DNA of 41,558 bases from Beijerinckiaceae bacterium (GTDB taxonomy: Bacteria > Pseudomonadota > Alphaproteobacteria > Rhizobiales > Beijerinckiaceae). Under the pieces are notes generated by a model, which saw only the letters and a list, made by a program, of their open reading frames with translations, had not been told where the DNA came from and made no database searches. The stretch lies in contig JALORF010000026.1 of assembly GCA_025459195.1 (NCBI GenBank), forward strand, positions 1 through 41,558, read 5' to 3'. Positions 24,155 through 32,399 of the stretch are shown here, piece by piece; the stretch's first letter is position 1, and each line of letters opens with the position of its first letter. Both the position numbers and the translations under genes were made by a program.

Positions 24155-25199
24155 CGCTGGCCCCGCGCGAATCCGGCAAGTCTCCGCTGCCCTCCGCCTC
24201 GCCGTCATCGCCATAGCCAGCGAGCCTGAGGGGCCGCGCCCGGATACCGTTCAGCGCACACCAGCGCACCAGCGCATCTTCCTGCCCGTGCGTGACCCAG
24301 ACCTCCGGCGCGCCGACCTCGCGGATCGTGGCGCACAGATCGTCCCAGTCGGCGTGGTCAGACACGATCAGCGGCAGCTCGACGCCCTTCTGGCGCGCCC
24401 GTGCCCTGATCCGCATCCAGCCCGAGGCGAAGGCCGTCACCGGGTCCGGCAGCTTGCGGGACCACAGGTCCTGCACGGCGCTGGGCGGGCAGATCACGAT
24501 CTCGCCGGCCAGCGTCTTGCGGTCGGCAGCCGCCACCTTGCGGGTCTCGCCGAGCGGCACGCCGTTGGCCTCGTAAAAGCCCATCAGCTTTTCCATCGCG
24601 CCATGCACATGGATGGGCCGGTCGTAGCCGGCATCGCGGATCAGCGCCACCAGCCGCTGCGCCTTGCCCAGCGCATAGGCCCCGATGACGTGGCAGCGCT
24701 CCGGAAACAGCGCCAGCGAGTCCAGCAGCTTGGCCACCTCGCCCGCCGTGTCCGGATGGCGAAAGACCGGCAGCCCGAAGGTGGCCTCGGTGATGAACAC
24801 GTCGCAGCGCACCGGCTCGAACGCGGCGCAGGTCCGGTCGGGCGCGCGCTTGTAGTCACCGGAGGCAACGATCCTGAGCCCTCCGGCCTCGACCGCGATC
24901 TGGGCAGAACCGAGCACATGGCCGGCAGGATGAAAGGTGAAGCTGACCGCGCCGATGTGCAAAGGTTTGCCCCAGGCAGCCTCTTGCCGCGCGGTGGTGA
25001 ACGCCTCGCCATAGCGCACAGCCATGATGCCGAGCGTCTCGCGGGTGGCCAGCACCGCGCCATGGCCGGCGCGCGCATGATCGGCATGGCCATGGGTGAT
25101 CAGGGCCCGCGCAACAGGCCGCACCGGATCGATGTAGACATCTGCCGGTGGGCAGTAGAGTCCGGCAGGGGTTGGCGTGAGAAGCTCGTGTGGGCGCAT
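24144..25199 (-). CDS. Ligase-associated DNA exonuclease (MBL fold)
   Basis: The 351-residue protein has the metallo-beta-lactamase/beta-CASP fold of SNM1- and CPSF-like nucleases. Metal-binding motif HGHADH is at residues 36-41. HPAGHVLGSAQIAVE, then GDYKRAPD, ITEATFGLP and the later VSDHADWDDLC supply the other conserved positions. No signal peptide is present. It is thought to trim DNA ends before ligation in this gene cluster. It is the first gene of the leftward arm and overlaps the ligase by 11 bases. The C-terminal 20 residues are acidic and not conserved-looking. Confidence 0.94.
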   Translation of the reverse strand: MRPHELLTPTPAGLYCPPADVYIDPVRPVARALITHGHADHARAGHGAVLATRETLGIMAVRYGEAFTTARQEAAWGKPLHIGAVSFTFHPAGHVLGSAQIAVEAGGLRIVASGDYKRAPDRTCAAFEPVRCDVFITEATFGLPVFRHPDTAGEVAKLLDSLALFPERCHVIGAYALGKAQRLVALIRDAGYDRPIHVHGAMEKLMGFYEANGVPLGETRKVAAADRKTLAGEIVICPPSAVQDLWSRKLPDPVTAFASGWMRIRARARQKGVELPLIVSDHADWDDLCATIREVGAPEVWVTHGQEDALVRWCALNGIRARPLRLAGYGDDGEAEGSGDLPDSRGASDER

Positions 25200-25207
25200 G
25201 AATCGTG

Positions 25208-25228
25208 TATCCTCAGGCTCAGAGGATA
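25208..25228. promoter_or_regulatory. Inverted repeat between the two arms of the repair island
   Basis: TATCCTC at 25208-25214 and GAGGATA at 25222-25228 are perfect inverted half-sites seven bases apart. They occupy the 59-base gap between the divergent exonuclease and methyltransferase starts, so one bound regulator could control both arms. The centre-to-centre distance of 14 bases does not match the alphaproteobacterial SOS box (GTTC-N7-GTTC). Confidence 0.45.
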
Positions 25229-25258
25229 GTGGGTTTCATCCCGGAAAGAAGGCGCATC

Positions 25259-26194
25259 ATGCCGCTGAAGGCCATCCATCGCAGCACGGGGGACGCGATC
25301 GCCGACCGCCGCTTTGCCTATGCCATGGCGGCCTTCGTGGAAGCCGACTGGCAGGTGGCCGTGGATCTGGCCAGCCAGACCCTTGAGCTTGCGCCCGGTT
25401 TCGCGCCGGCTCACGCCACGCTCGGGCGGGCGCAGGCCGCGCTTGGGCGCAAGGACGAGGCCATTGCTGCGCTCACAGAAGCGTTGCGTCTCGATCCGGA
25501 GGATGAGCTCGGCATCCGCATCGATCTTTCCCGGCTGGGCGCACTGGATGCCGATGAGGCGATCAGTGAGGGATATGTCCGCGCCCTGTTCGACAGCTAT
25601 GCCGATGGCTTCGACCAGCACCTGACCGGCGCTCTGGCCTATCGCGGGCCGGCCATTCTCATCGAGGCCATCCATGCTGCCGTGGCTGCTCTCGGGCGCA
25701 AGCCGGGCTTCGATCTGGCACTCGATCTGGGCTGCGGCACCGGGTTGATGGCCAAGGCACTCGGCCCGATGGCGCGCCGCATCGAAGGGGTCGACATCTC
25801 CCCGCGCATGATCGCGGTGGCCGCGCGCACCGGACTTTATGCAGCGCTTCATGTCGGCGAGGTGGTCGGCGAGCTTGACCGGCGTGAACGGGCCAGCGCT
25901 GACCTGATCGTGGCCGCCGACGTGGTGGTCTATCTGGGCGACCTGTTCCCGCTGTTTCGCGAGGCGGCGCGCGTCTTGCGGCCCGGCGGTCTGTTCGCCT
26001 TCACGGCGCAGGGACACCATGGCCAGGGCTTCGCGCTGGGCATCGATTCGCGCTTCGCCCATTCCGATCGCTACCTGCGCACCGTCGCCGAGGATTCAGG
26101 GCTCGCCATTGCCCATTTCGCCGCCGTCTCCACCCGGCAGGATCGCGGACTGGATGTGCCGGGCTACGTCATGGTGCTGACGCTTCCACCATGA
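25259..26194 (+). CDS. TPR-containing class I SAM methyltransferase
   Basis: This 311-residue protein joins an N-terminal TPR-like helical region (about residues 15-90, with SQTLELAPGFAPAHATLGRA and AIAALTEALRLDPED) to a Rossmann methyltransferase. The SAM-binding motif I is LALDLGCGTG, ending near residue 162. Acidic motif II is GVDISPRMIAVA and motif IV is DLIVAADVVVYLGDL. The linker YVRALFDSYADGFDQHL is typical of COG4976-type TPR methyltransferases. The substrate is unknown. The ATG at 25259 follows AAAGAAGG. It overlaps the helicase start by four bases (ATGA), so it is physically part of the DNA-repair operon. Confidence 0.92.
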   Translation: MPLKAIHRSTGDAIADRRFAYAMAAFVEADWQVAVDLASQTLELAPGFAPAHATLGRAQAALGRKDEAIAALTEALRLDPEDELGIRIDLSRLGALDADEAISEGYVRALFDSYADGFDQHLTGALAYRGPAILIEAIHAAVAALGRKPGFDLALDLGCGTGLMAKALGPMARRIEGVDISPRMIAVAARTGLYAALHVGEVVGELDRRERASADLIVAADVVVYLGDLFPLFREAARVLRPGGLFAFTAQGHHGQGFALGIDSRFAHSDRYLRTVAEDSGLAIAHFAAVSTRQDRGLDVPGYVMVLTLPP

Positions 26195-28689
26195 CAGACC
26201 TGCTTCCGCCCCTGTTCGCGCGCTGGTTTGCCGCGCGCGGCTGGGCTCCCCGTGCTCACCAGATCGACCTGATCGCACAGGCGCGGGCGGGTCGCTCGAC
26301 CCTGCTGATCGCGCCGACAGGGGCTGGCAAGACGCTGGCTGGCTTCCTGCCCAGCCTGATCGAACTGGCAGGACGCGAGCCTGGAAGCGAGCCGGTGCTG
26401 CACACGCTCTACATCTCGCCGCTGAAGGCCCTCGCCGTCGACATTGCCCGCAATCTGGAACGCCCCGCCGCCGAGATGGGCCTCGACATCCGGCTGGAAA
26501 CCCGCACCGGCGACACCTCCGCTGCCAAGCGCGCCCGCCAGTTCGAGCGCCCGCCGGACATCCTGCTGACCACGCCAGAACAGTTGGCGCTGCTGATCGC
26601 CCACAAGGACGCGCGCGCGCTGTTCGGGGGGCTGAAGCGCATCGTGCTCGACGAGGTTCACGCGCTGGTCACTTCCAAGCGCGGCGATCTGCTGGCGCTC
26701 GGGCTGGCAAGGGTGCGCAAGCTCGCGCCGCAGGCGAGCGCGGTCGGCCTGTCGGCCACGGTGCGTGAGCCTGATCAACTCCGTTGCTATCTCGCCAGTG
26801 GCGATGCGCCGGGCGCGATGGCTGATCTGATCACGGTGGCGGGCGGGGCCAGCGCCAATCTGGGCATTCTCCAGCCCCATGCCGTGCTGCCGCTGGCCGG
26901 CCACAGGGCCAGCCACGCCATGGGCGAGATCTATGCCGCGATCAAGGCGCACCGCACCTCGCTGGTCTTCGTCAACACGAGGGCACAGGCCGAATACATG
27001 TTCCAGGAATTGTGGCGCGTGAACGAGGACAATCTGGCCATCGCCCTGCACCACGGCTCGCTCGATGTGCAGCAGCGGCGCAAGGTCGAGGCGGCGATGA
27101 CGGCAGGCAAGCTGAAAGCCGTGGTCTGCACCGCCACGCTCGATCTGGGCATCGATTGGGGTGATGTCGATCTGGTCATCAATGTCGGCGCACCGAAGGG
27201 GGCGAGCCGGTTGATCCAGCGCGTAGGCCGCGCCAACCACCGCATGGACGAACCCTCCAAGGCCTATCTTGTGCCGGCGAACCGCTTCGAGATCATGGAA
27301 TGCCACGCGGCGCTCGAGGCAGTGGCGGAAGCCGCGCAGGATACGCCCGATGCACGGCCCGGCGCGCTCGATGTGCTGGCCCAGCACCTGCTCGGGCTGG
27401 CGGCCGCCGAGCCGTTCGGCGCCGACGATGCCTTTGCCGAGGTCATCTCCGCAGCGCCCTATGCTGCCCTGCCGCGCGAGAGCTTCGATGCGGCGCTGAA
27501 TTTCGTCGCGACCGGCGGCTATGCGCTGAAATCCTACGAGCGCTTCGCCAAGATCGTGCTCGGCAAGGATGGTCTGTGGCGCATTGCCCATGCCCGCATC
27601 GCCCAGCAATACCGCATGAATGTCGGCACCATCGTCGAATCACCGATGCTGCGGGTGCGCCTTGGCCGCGCAAGGCCAGCCAGGGCTGGCAGCGGCGGCG
27701 GGCGTGTGCCGGCCTTCGGCGGCAAGGTGCTCGGCGAGATCGAGGAGTATTTCGCCGAAACCATGCTGGTCGGCGATACCTTCATCTTTGGCGGCGAGGT
27801 GCTGCGCTTTGAGGGCATTTCCGGCAACGAGGTCGTGGCCTCGCGCACGCCGGCGGGCACCGATCCCAAGATCCCGTCCTATGCCGGCGGCAAGTTCCCG
27901 CTCTCCACCTTCCTGGCCGAACGCGTGCGGCGCATGCTGGCAAACCCCGCCGAATGGCCCCGGCTGCCCCGGCAGGTCGGGGACTGGCTGGCTTTTCAGG
28001 CCCGCAAGTCCATCATCCCTGAGCGCACCCAGATGCTGGTGGAAACCTTTCCGCGGGGCGAGCGCTTCCATCTTGTGGCTTTCCCCTTCGAGGGGCGGCT
28101 GGCCCACCAGACCCTCGGCATGCTGCTGACCCGGCGGCTTGAACGGCTCAGGCTCAAGCCCATGGGCTTCGTCTGCAACGATTACGGGCTTTCGGTCTGG
28201 GGCCTGTCCGACCTGTCGGCCGCCATCGCGGCGGGGCGTCTGTCGCTGGACGAGTTGTTCGGCGAGGACATGCTCGGCGATGACCTTGAAGCCTGGTTGC
28301 AGGAATCGGCTTTGATGAAGCGCACGTTCCGCCAGTGCGCCGTGATTGCAGGGCTGATCGAGCGGCGCTTTCCCGGCCAGGAAAAATCGGGCCGTCAGGT
28401 CACCATGTCGACCGATCTGGTCTATGATGTGCTGAGAAGGCACGAGCCTGACCATCTGCTGCTGCGTGCTGCCCGCGCCGATGCCGCCACCGGACTGCTC
28501 GACATCCAGCGGCTTGGCCAATGCCTCTCGCGCATCCGGGGGCGAATCGTCCACAAGGCACTGGACAGGGTCTCGCCACTCGGCATCTCGGTGATGCTGG
28601 AGATCGGCCGCGAGGCGGTCTATGGCGAAGCGTCGGACGCCCTGCTGGCCGAAGCCGAGGCGATGATGATGGAGGAAGCATCCCGATGA
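26191..28689 (+). CDS. Ligase-associated DEXH-box helicase (Lhr-core type)
   Basis: The 832-residue superfamily 2 helicase translocates 3' to 5' on single-stranded DNA in characterised relatives. Motif I is APTGAGKT at 41-48, motif II DEVH at 154-157, motif III SAT at 188-190 and motif VI QRVGRANHR. After the two RecA domains comes the Lhr-core winged-helix and C-terminal module (with the DWLAFQARKSIIPERTQMLV region). The length fits Lhr-core, which lacks the long Lhr-CTD. It is coupled to the methyltransferase upstream and the phosphoesterase downstream by ATGA overlaps. Confidence 0.95.
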   Translation: MTDLLPPLFARWFAARGWAPRAHQIDLIAQARAGRSTLLIAPTGAGKTLAGFLPSLIELAGREPGSEPVLHTLYISPLKALAVDIARNLERPAAEMGLDIRLETRTGDTSAAKRARQFERPPDILLTTPEQLALLIAHKDARALFGGLKRIVLDEVHALVTSKRGDLLALGLARVRKLAPQASAVGLSATVREPDQLRCYLASGDAPGAMADLITVAGGASANLGILQPHAVLPLAGHRASHAMGEIYAAIKAHRTSLVFVNTRAQAEYMFQELWRVNEDNLAIALHHGSLDVQQRRKVEAAMTAGKLKAVVCTATLDLGIDWGDVDLVINVGAPKGASRLIQRVGRANHRMDEPSKAYLVPANRFEIMECHAALEAVAEAAQDTPDARPGALDVLAQHLLGLAAAEPFGADDAFAEVISAAPYAALPRESFDAALNFVATGGYALKSYERFAKIVLGKDGLWRIAHARIAQQYRMNVGTIVESPMLRVRLGRARPARAGSGGGRVPAFGGKVLGEIEEYFAETMLVGDTFIFGGEVLRFEGISGNEVVASRTPAGTDPKIPSYAGGKFPLSTFLAERVRRMLANPAEWPRLPRQVGDWLAFQARKSIIPERTQMLVETFPRGERFHLVAFPFEGRLAHQTLGMLLTRRLERLRLKPMGFVCNDYGLSVWGLSDLSAAIAAGRLSLDELFGEDMLGDDLEAWLQESALMKRTFRQCAVIAGLIERRFPGQEKSGRQVTMSTDLVYDVLRRHEPDHLLLRAARADAATGLLDIQRLGQCLSRIRGRIVHKALDRVSPLGISVMLEIGREAVYGEASDALLAEAEAMMMEEASR

Positions 28690-29393
28690 CGGCGCTGTCC
28701 GCGAACCAGGGGATGGAGCCTCCGGCCATCATGATCGGCGGCATCGAGGCATGGCCCCATGCCAGCGGCGCGCTGTATCTGCCGGCCGAACGCACGCTTC
28801 TTGTATCCGATCTGCATCTGGAAAAGGCCTCGTCCCATGCCCGGCGCGGCGTGTTCCTGCCGCCCTATGATACGCGCGTCACGCTTGGCGCCGTGGCGCT
28901 GGCGGTCGCGGCCTTCAGCCCCCGGCGCATCATTGCCATGGGGGACAGCTTCCATGACCGGCATGGCGCGGCGCGGCTGGACGAGGCCGACATGCGCAAC
29001 CTTGCAGCCTTGCAGGCCGGGCGCGACTGGCTCTGGCTGACCGGAAACCACGATCCGGACGCAGCGCCCGGTCTTGGCGGCGATGTTGCCGACCACGCCG
29101 TCCTGGCCGGCATCATGCTGCGCCACGAACCCTCGACTGACGGCCCGCGGCCCGAGATTGCCGGCCACCTGCACCCGGTGGCCCGCATCAGGCTGCGCGG
29201 CAAGAGCCTGCGCCGCCGCTGCTTCATTGCCGATGGCACGCGCCTGATCCTGCCGGCGATGGGCGCGCTGGCCGGTGGCCTCAATGTCCGCGATTCCGCC
29301 ATTGCCGGACTGTTTGCCGGCCCGCGCGAGGTCTGGATGCTGGGTGAAGGGCGCGTGTTCGCGGTCAGCCCGGCGCTGTTGCTGCCTGACTGA
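28686..29393 (+). CDS. pdeM: Ligase-associated DNA damage response endonuclease PdeM
   Basis: The 235-residue calcineurin-like phosphoesterase is manganese-dependent in studied homologs and cuts DNA. Metal ligands are visible in order: Asp42 and His44 (LLVSDLHLEKASS), Asp87 (AMGDSFHD), Asn121-His122 (TGNHD), and His161/His163 (AGHLHP). The ATG at 28686 overlaps the helicase stop. It is the last gene of the rightward arm; the DUF3429 gene is convergent and its stop directly abuts this one. Confidence 0.94.
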   Translation: MTALSANQGMEPPAIMIGGIEAWPHASGALYLPAERTLLVSDLHLEKASSHARRGVFLPPYDTRVTLGAVALAVAAFSPRRIIAMGDSFHDRHGAARLDEADMRNLAALQAGRDWLWLTGNHDPDAAPGLGGDVADHAVLAGIMLRHEPSTDGPRPEIAGHLHPVARIRLRGKSLRRRCFIADGTRLILPAMGALAGGLNVRDSAIAGLFAGPREVWMLGEGRVFAVSPALLLPD

Positions 29394-29858
29394 TCAGCCG
29401 GCCACCAGCGCAGCCAGGATCAGGCAAGCGGCTGCCACGCCGCCAAGCGCAAGCCGCATCCGCCCATACCATTCCGGCACGATGATCCGGCAGGCGAGGC
29501 CATAGTCCAAAAGGGCCAGCACCACATGGGCTGCCGCCAGCCACCACAGGTCGGCCGGGGAGGGCTGGAACCAGGCAAACCAGCCGATCAGTGCGGGCAC
29601 TACCGCGATGATGAAATCGCGGTTGGCCTTGCCATCGCCCGCCTCGCTTTCCCGGATCGCGAGGCCCCAGCGCACGCCACCCAGAAAGGACAGGATCGCA
29701 ACGCCATAGCCCACCAGCGCCACCCGCATGCTGTCGGCATCGGCAAACAGCGGCAGCACGAAGCCGGACGCGAGCGCCAGGCTGAGGCCGGCAAAGGGGA
29801 TCAGCCCGCCAATGCCGAGCAAAAGCGGAACCCTGGGGGACGAGGCAGACGACGACAT
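29394..29858 (-). CDS. DUF3429 family membrane protein
   Basis: The 154-residue protein has about five membrane segments. GYGVAILSFLGGVRWGLAI is the DUF3429 signature, followed by VVPALIGWFAWF and a final ALGGVAAACLILAALVAG. Function unknown. It is convergent with pdeM with no gap and has its own upstream region shared with the transporter operon. Confidence 0.88.
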   Translation of the reverse strand: MSSSASSPRVPLLLGIGGLIPFAGLSLALASGFVLPLFADADSMRVALVGYGVAILSFLGGVRWGLAIRESEAGDGKANRDFIIAVVPALIGWFAWFQPSPADLWWLAAAHVVLALLDYGLACRIIVPEWYGRMRLALGGVAAACLILAALVAG

Positions 29859-30233
29859 GATGATCCGGGGCTGAAAGAGAATGGGAAGGGGCCGAGCACA
29901 ACCGGAGCTGGAGCGATCCGGCGATGAGCGCCAGTGCCCGATGTAGGGCAGTGCCCGGCGAACGCAACCGCTTTCGGCGCAAACACGGCCCGCGCGCGCG
30001 CGGGTGCCCTGTGCCTGCCCGGCGCGCAGGCATAAAAACGGTCAAAGGCTGTGTCAGTGCTTGAAACTCGGCCCGCAACGGTCATCATGCCCATGGCGGC
30101 TTGGGCGATCAGGTGAGGGCTTCACACCCGAATTGTTTTAAGCCTAAAATACCTTCCGGACAGAAGGCCCCATGCGCTTCAGGCAGCAGGGTCGGGCGGG
30201 CAGGCAGGCAACGGTCTCACAGGGAGTTGGGCG
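29859..30233. other. Divergent intergenic region upstream of the branched-chain-type ABC operon
   Basis: No gene is supported in these 375 bases. It contains a direct repeat CAGTGCCCG near 29930-29957, a 16-bp GC palindrome CCCGCGCGCGCGCGGG at 29989-30004 (an alternating CG run that could adopt Z-form), and a TTTTAAGCCTAAAA element at 30136-30149. The frame on the minus strand across this region has no recognisable domain. Confidence 0.6.
30136..30149. promoter_or_regulatory. TTTAAG-CTTAAA-like palindrome upstream of the ABC operon
   Basis: TTTTAAGCCTAAAA is symmetric at 12 of 14 positions. It differs by one base from the core TTTAAGCTTAAA, a site type used by MarR-family regulators of aromatic-acid catabolism in Rhizobiales, as I recall it. 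It lies 84 bases before the binding-protein ATG. No MarR gene is in the window. Confidence 0.4.
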
Positions 30234-31406
30234 ATGGTTCTGAAGTTGAAATGGCTGGCAACCGCCGGCATTCTGGCGGCCTCGATCGGTGCGGCCCAGG
30301 CGCAGGAAAAACTCAAGGTCGGCATCATGGTCACCTTGTCGGGGCCTTCCGCCGTGCTGGGGCAGCAGGCGCGCGATGGCTTCCAGCTTGCCGTCCGGCA
30401 ACTGGGCGGCAAGCTCGGCGGCGTCGAGACCGAAGTCGTCGTGGTCGATGATGAACTCAAGCCTGATGTGGCCGTGACCAAGGTGCGCGGCATGATCGAG
30501 CGCGATCAGGTCAACTTCGTTGTCGGACCGATCTTTTCCAACGTCCTTCAGGCCATCCACAAGCCAGTGGTCGAATCGAACGCCTTCCTGATCAGCCCCA
30601 ATGCCGGCACGTCGAACTTCGCCGGCGCGCAGTGCAACCCGAACTTCTTCGTCACCTCCTACCAGAACGACCAGAACCACGAGGTCCTCGGCAAATATGC
30701 CCAGGACAAGGGCTTCAAGCGCGTCTTCCTGATGACCCCGAACTATCAGGCAGGGCGCGACTCGATGGCCGGCTTCAAGCGCCACTTCAAGGGAGAGGTC
30801 GTCGCCGAACTCTACACCCCGCTCGGCCAGCTCGACTTCTCGGCCGAACTGGCACAGATCGCAGCAGCAAGGCCCGATGCGCTCTTCACCTTCATGCCCG
30901 GCGGCATGGGCGTGAACCTGGTGCGCCAGTATCGTCAGGCCGGTCTGGCCAACATCCCGTTCCTGTCGGCCTTTACGGTGGACGAGTCCACGCTGCCGGC
31001 GCAGCAGGATGCCGCGCTTGGCTTCTTCGGCGGGGCCAACTGGGCGCCCAATATGGACAATCCGCAGTCCAAGGCCTTTGTCGCGGCCTATGAAGCGGCC
31101 TTCAACAGCGTGCCGGGCACCTACGCCATGCAGGCCTATGATGCCGCCCTGCTGATCGATGCCGCCATCAAGGGCGCAGGCGGCAAGGTTTCCGACCGCA
31201 ACGCCGTCCGGGCCGGCCTGCGCAAGGCCGACTTCAAGTCCCTGCGCGGCGACTTCAAGATGGGCCTCAACGGCTTCCCGATCCAGGATTTCTATCTGGT
31301 TCAGGCGGCCAAGCGTCCCGACGGCAAGTTCCAGACCGAAATCCGCGAGAAGGTCTTCGACGACTACGTCGACGTCTACGCCAAGGATTGCAAGCCGACC
31401 AACTGA
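30234..31406 (+). CDS. Branched-chain amino acid/aromatic-type ABC transporter binding protein
   Basis: The 390-residue periplasmic protein has signal MVLKLKWLATAGILAASIGA ending AQA-QEK. The Peripla_BP_6 (LivK-like) fold follows: KVGIMVTLSGPSAVLGQQAR, VNFVVGPIFSNVLQAIHKPV, and VFLMTPNYQAGRDSMAGFKR. Such proteins bind branched-chain amino acids, amides or aromatic acids; the ligand cannot be read here. The ATG at 30234 has AGGGAG at 30221-30226. It is the first gene of a five-gene importer, followed by a hairpin at 31423-31451. Confidence 0.94.
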   Translation: MVLKLKWLATAGILAASIGAAQAQEKLKVGIMVTLSGPSAVLGQQARDGFQLAVRQLGGKLGGVETEVVVVDDELKPDVAVTKVRGMIERDQVNFVVGPIFSNVLQAIHKPVVESNAFLISPNAGTSNFAGAQCNPNFFVTSYQNDQNHEVLGKYAQDKGFKRVFLMTPNYQAGRDSMAGFKRHFKGEVVAELYTPLGQLDFSAELAQIAAARPDALFTFMPGGMGVNLVRQYRQAGLANIPFLSAFTVDESTLPAQQDAALGFFGGANWAPNMDNPQSKAFVAAYEAAFNSVPGTYAMQAYDAALLIDAAIKGAGGKVSDRNAVRAGLRKADFKSLRGDFKMGLNGFPIQDFYLVQAAKRPDGKFQTEIREKVFDDYVDVYAKDCKPTN

Positions 31407-31422
31407 GGCTGCCATGGCCAAG

Positions 31423-31451
31423 GGGCTGCGCCTGCCTGTGCGGCGCAGCCC
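31423..31451 (+). other. Hairpin between binding-protein and first permease gene
   Basis: GGGCTGCGCC at 31423-31432 pairs perfectly with GGCGCAGCCC at 31442-31451 around nine bases. There is no T-run, so it is more likely a 3'-end stabiliser or partial attenuator for differential expression than a full terminator. Confidence 0.55.
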
Positions 31452-31478
31452 TGACCTCCCACATCGAAAGCCGCAGCG

Positions 31479-32399
31479 ATGACCTTGTCGCTCTTTCTGG
31501 TCCAGACGCTGAATGGGCTTCAGTTCGGCATCCTGCTGTTCTTCATCGCAGCCGGTCTGACGCTGGTCTTCGGGGTGATGGATTTCATCAATCTCGCCCA
31601 CGGCGTGCAGTACATGATCGGTGCCTATCTGGCGGCGATGTTCACGGCTCTGACGGGCAATTTCTTCTTCGGGCTGATGCTGGCGCTGCCATCGGCCTTG
31701 CTGTTCGGGCTGCTGCTCGAATTCCTGATCTTCCGCCATCTTTATGCACGCGATCACCTTGATCAGGTGCTGGCGACCTTCGGCATCATCATCTTTCTCA
31801 ATCAGGCGGTGAAGGTGGTCTGGGGGGCAGCGCCGCTGTCTGTGCCGGTGCCGGAGGTGCTGTCGGGCACGGTCGTGCTGATGGATGGCCTGCTCTACCC
31901 GGTTTACCGGCTGGCGCTGATCGGCTCGGGCCTTGCCATCGCGCTGCTGCTCTACATCCTCGTCAGCTACACGCGGATCGGCATGCTGGTCCGGGCCGGT
32001 GCCAGCAACGCGCCGATGGTCTCGGCGCTCGGCGTCGACATCAGCCGTCTGTTCATGGTGGTGTTCGGCTTCGGTGCGATGCTTGCCGGCTTCGCGGGGG
32101 CCATGGTGGCACCGATCCTTTCGGTCGAGCCCGGCATGGGCGACAACCTGCTGATCCTGACCTTCGTGGTCATCGTCATCGGCGGCATCGGCTCGATCAG
32201 GGGCGCGTTCATCGCAGCCTTGCTGGTCGGCCTTGTCGACACGCTGGGGCGGATCTTCGGCCCGTTCCTGCTGCGCCTGATCATGGACCCTTCCGCCGCC
32301 AGCCAGACCGGCCGGGCGCTGGCCCCGATGCTGATCTACATCCTGATGGCAGCCGTCCTGTTCTTCCGGCCCGCCGGCCTGTTCCCGGTCAGGAAATGA
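31479..32399 (+). CDS. livH: Branched-chain-type ABC transporter permease (LivH)
   Basis: The 306-residue permease has about eight membrane segments. GLTLVFGVMDFINLAHGVQY is the LivH N-terminal signature, and RAGASNAPMVSALGVDISRL with GGIGSIRGAF is the coupling region. It forms half of the inner-membrane channel with LivM. It starts 72 bases after the binding protein; its stop overlaps the LivM ATG (ATGA). Confidence 0.94.
   Translation: MTLSLFLVQTLNGLQFGILLFFIAAGLTLVFGVMDFINLAHGVQYMIGAYLAAMFTALTGNFFFGLMLALPSALLFGLLLEFLIFRHLYARDHLDQVLATFGIIIFLNQAVKVVWGAAPLSVPVPEVLSGTVVLMDGLLYPVYRLALIGSGLAIALLLYILVSYTRIGMLVRAGASNAPMVSALGVDISRLFMVVFGFGAMLAGFAGAMVAPILSVEPGMGDNLLILTFVVIVIGGIGSIRGAFIAALLVGLVDTLGRIFGPFLLRLIMDPSAASQTGRALAPMLIYILMAAVLFFRPAGLFPVRK

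Noticed and set aside
25200-25258. SOS (LexA) box in the repair-island promoter
   Set aside because: No GTTC-N7-GTTC or GAAC-N7-GAAC match; the inverted repeat there has different half-sites.
26164-27609. Minus-strand frame of 481 codons opposite the helicase
   Set aside because: Antisense shadow; the helicase motifs are complete on the plus strand.
29989-30004. GC palindrome as a terminator or operator
   Set aside because: It is a simple alternating CG run without a T-tail; kept only as a note in the intergenic entry.
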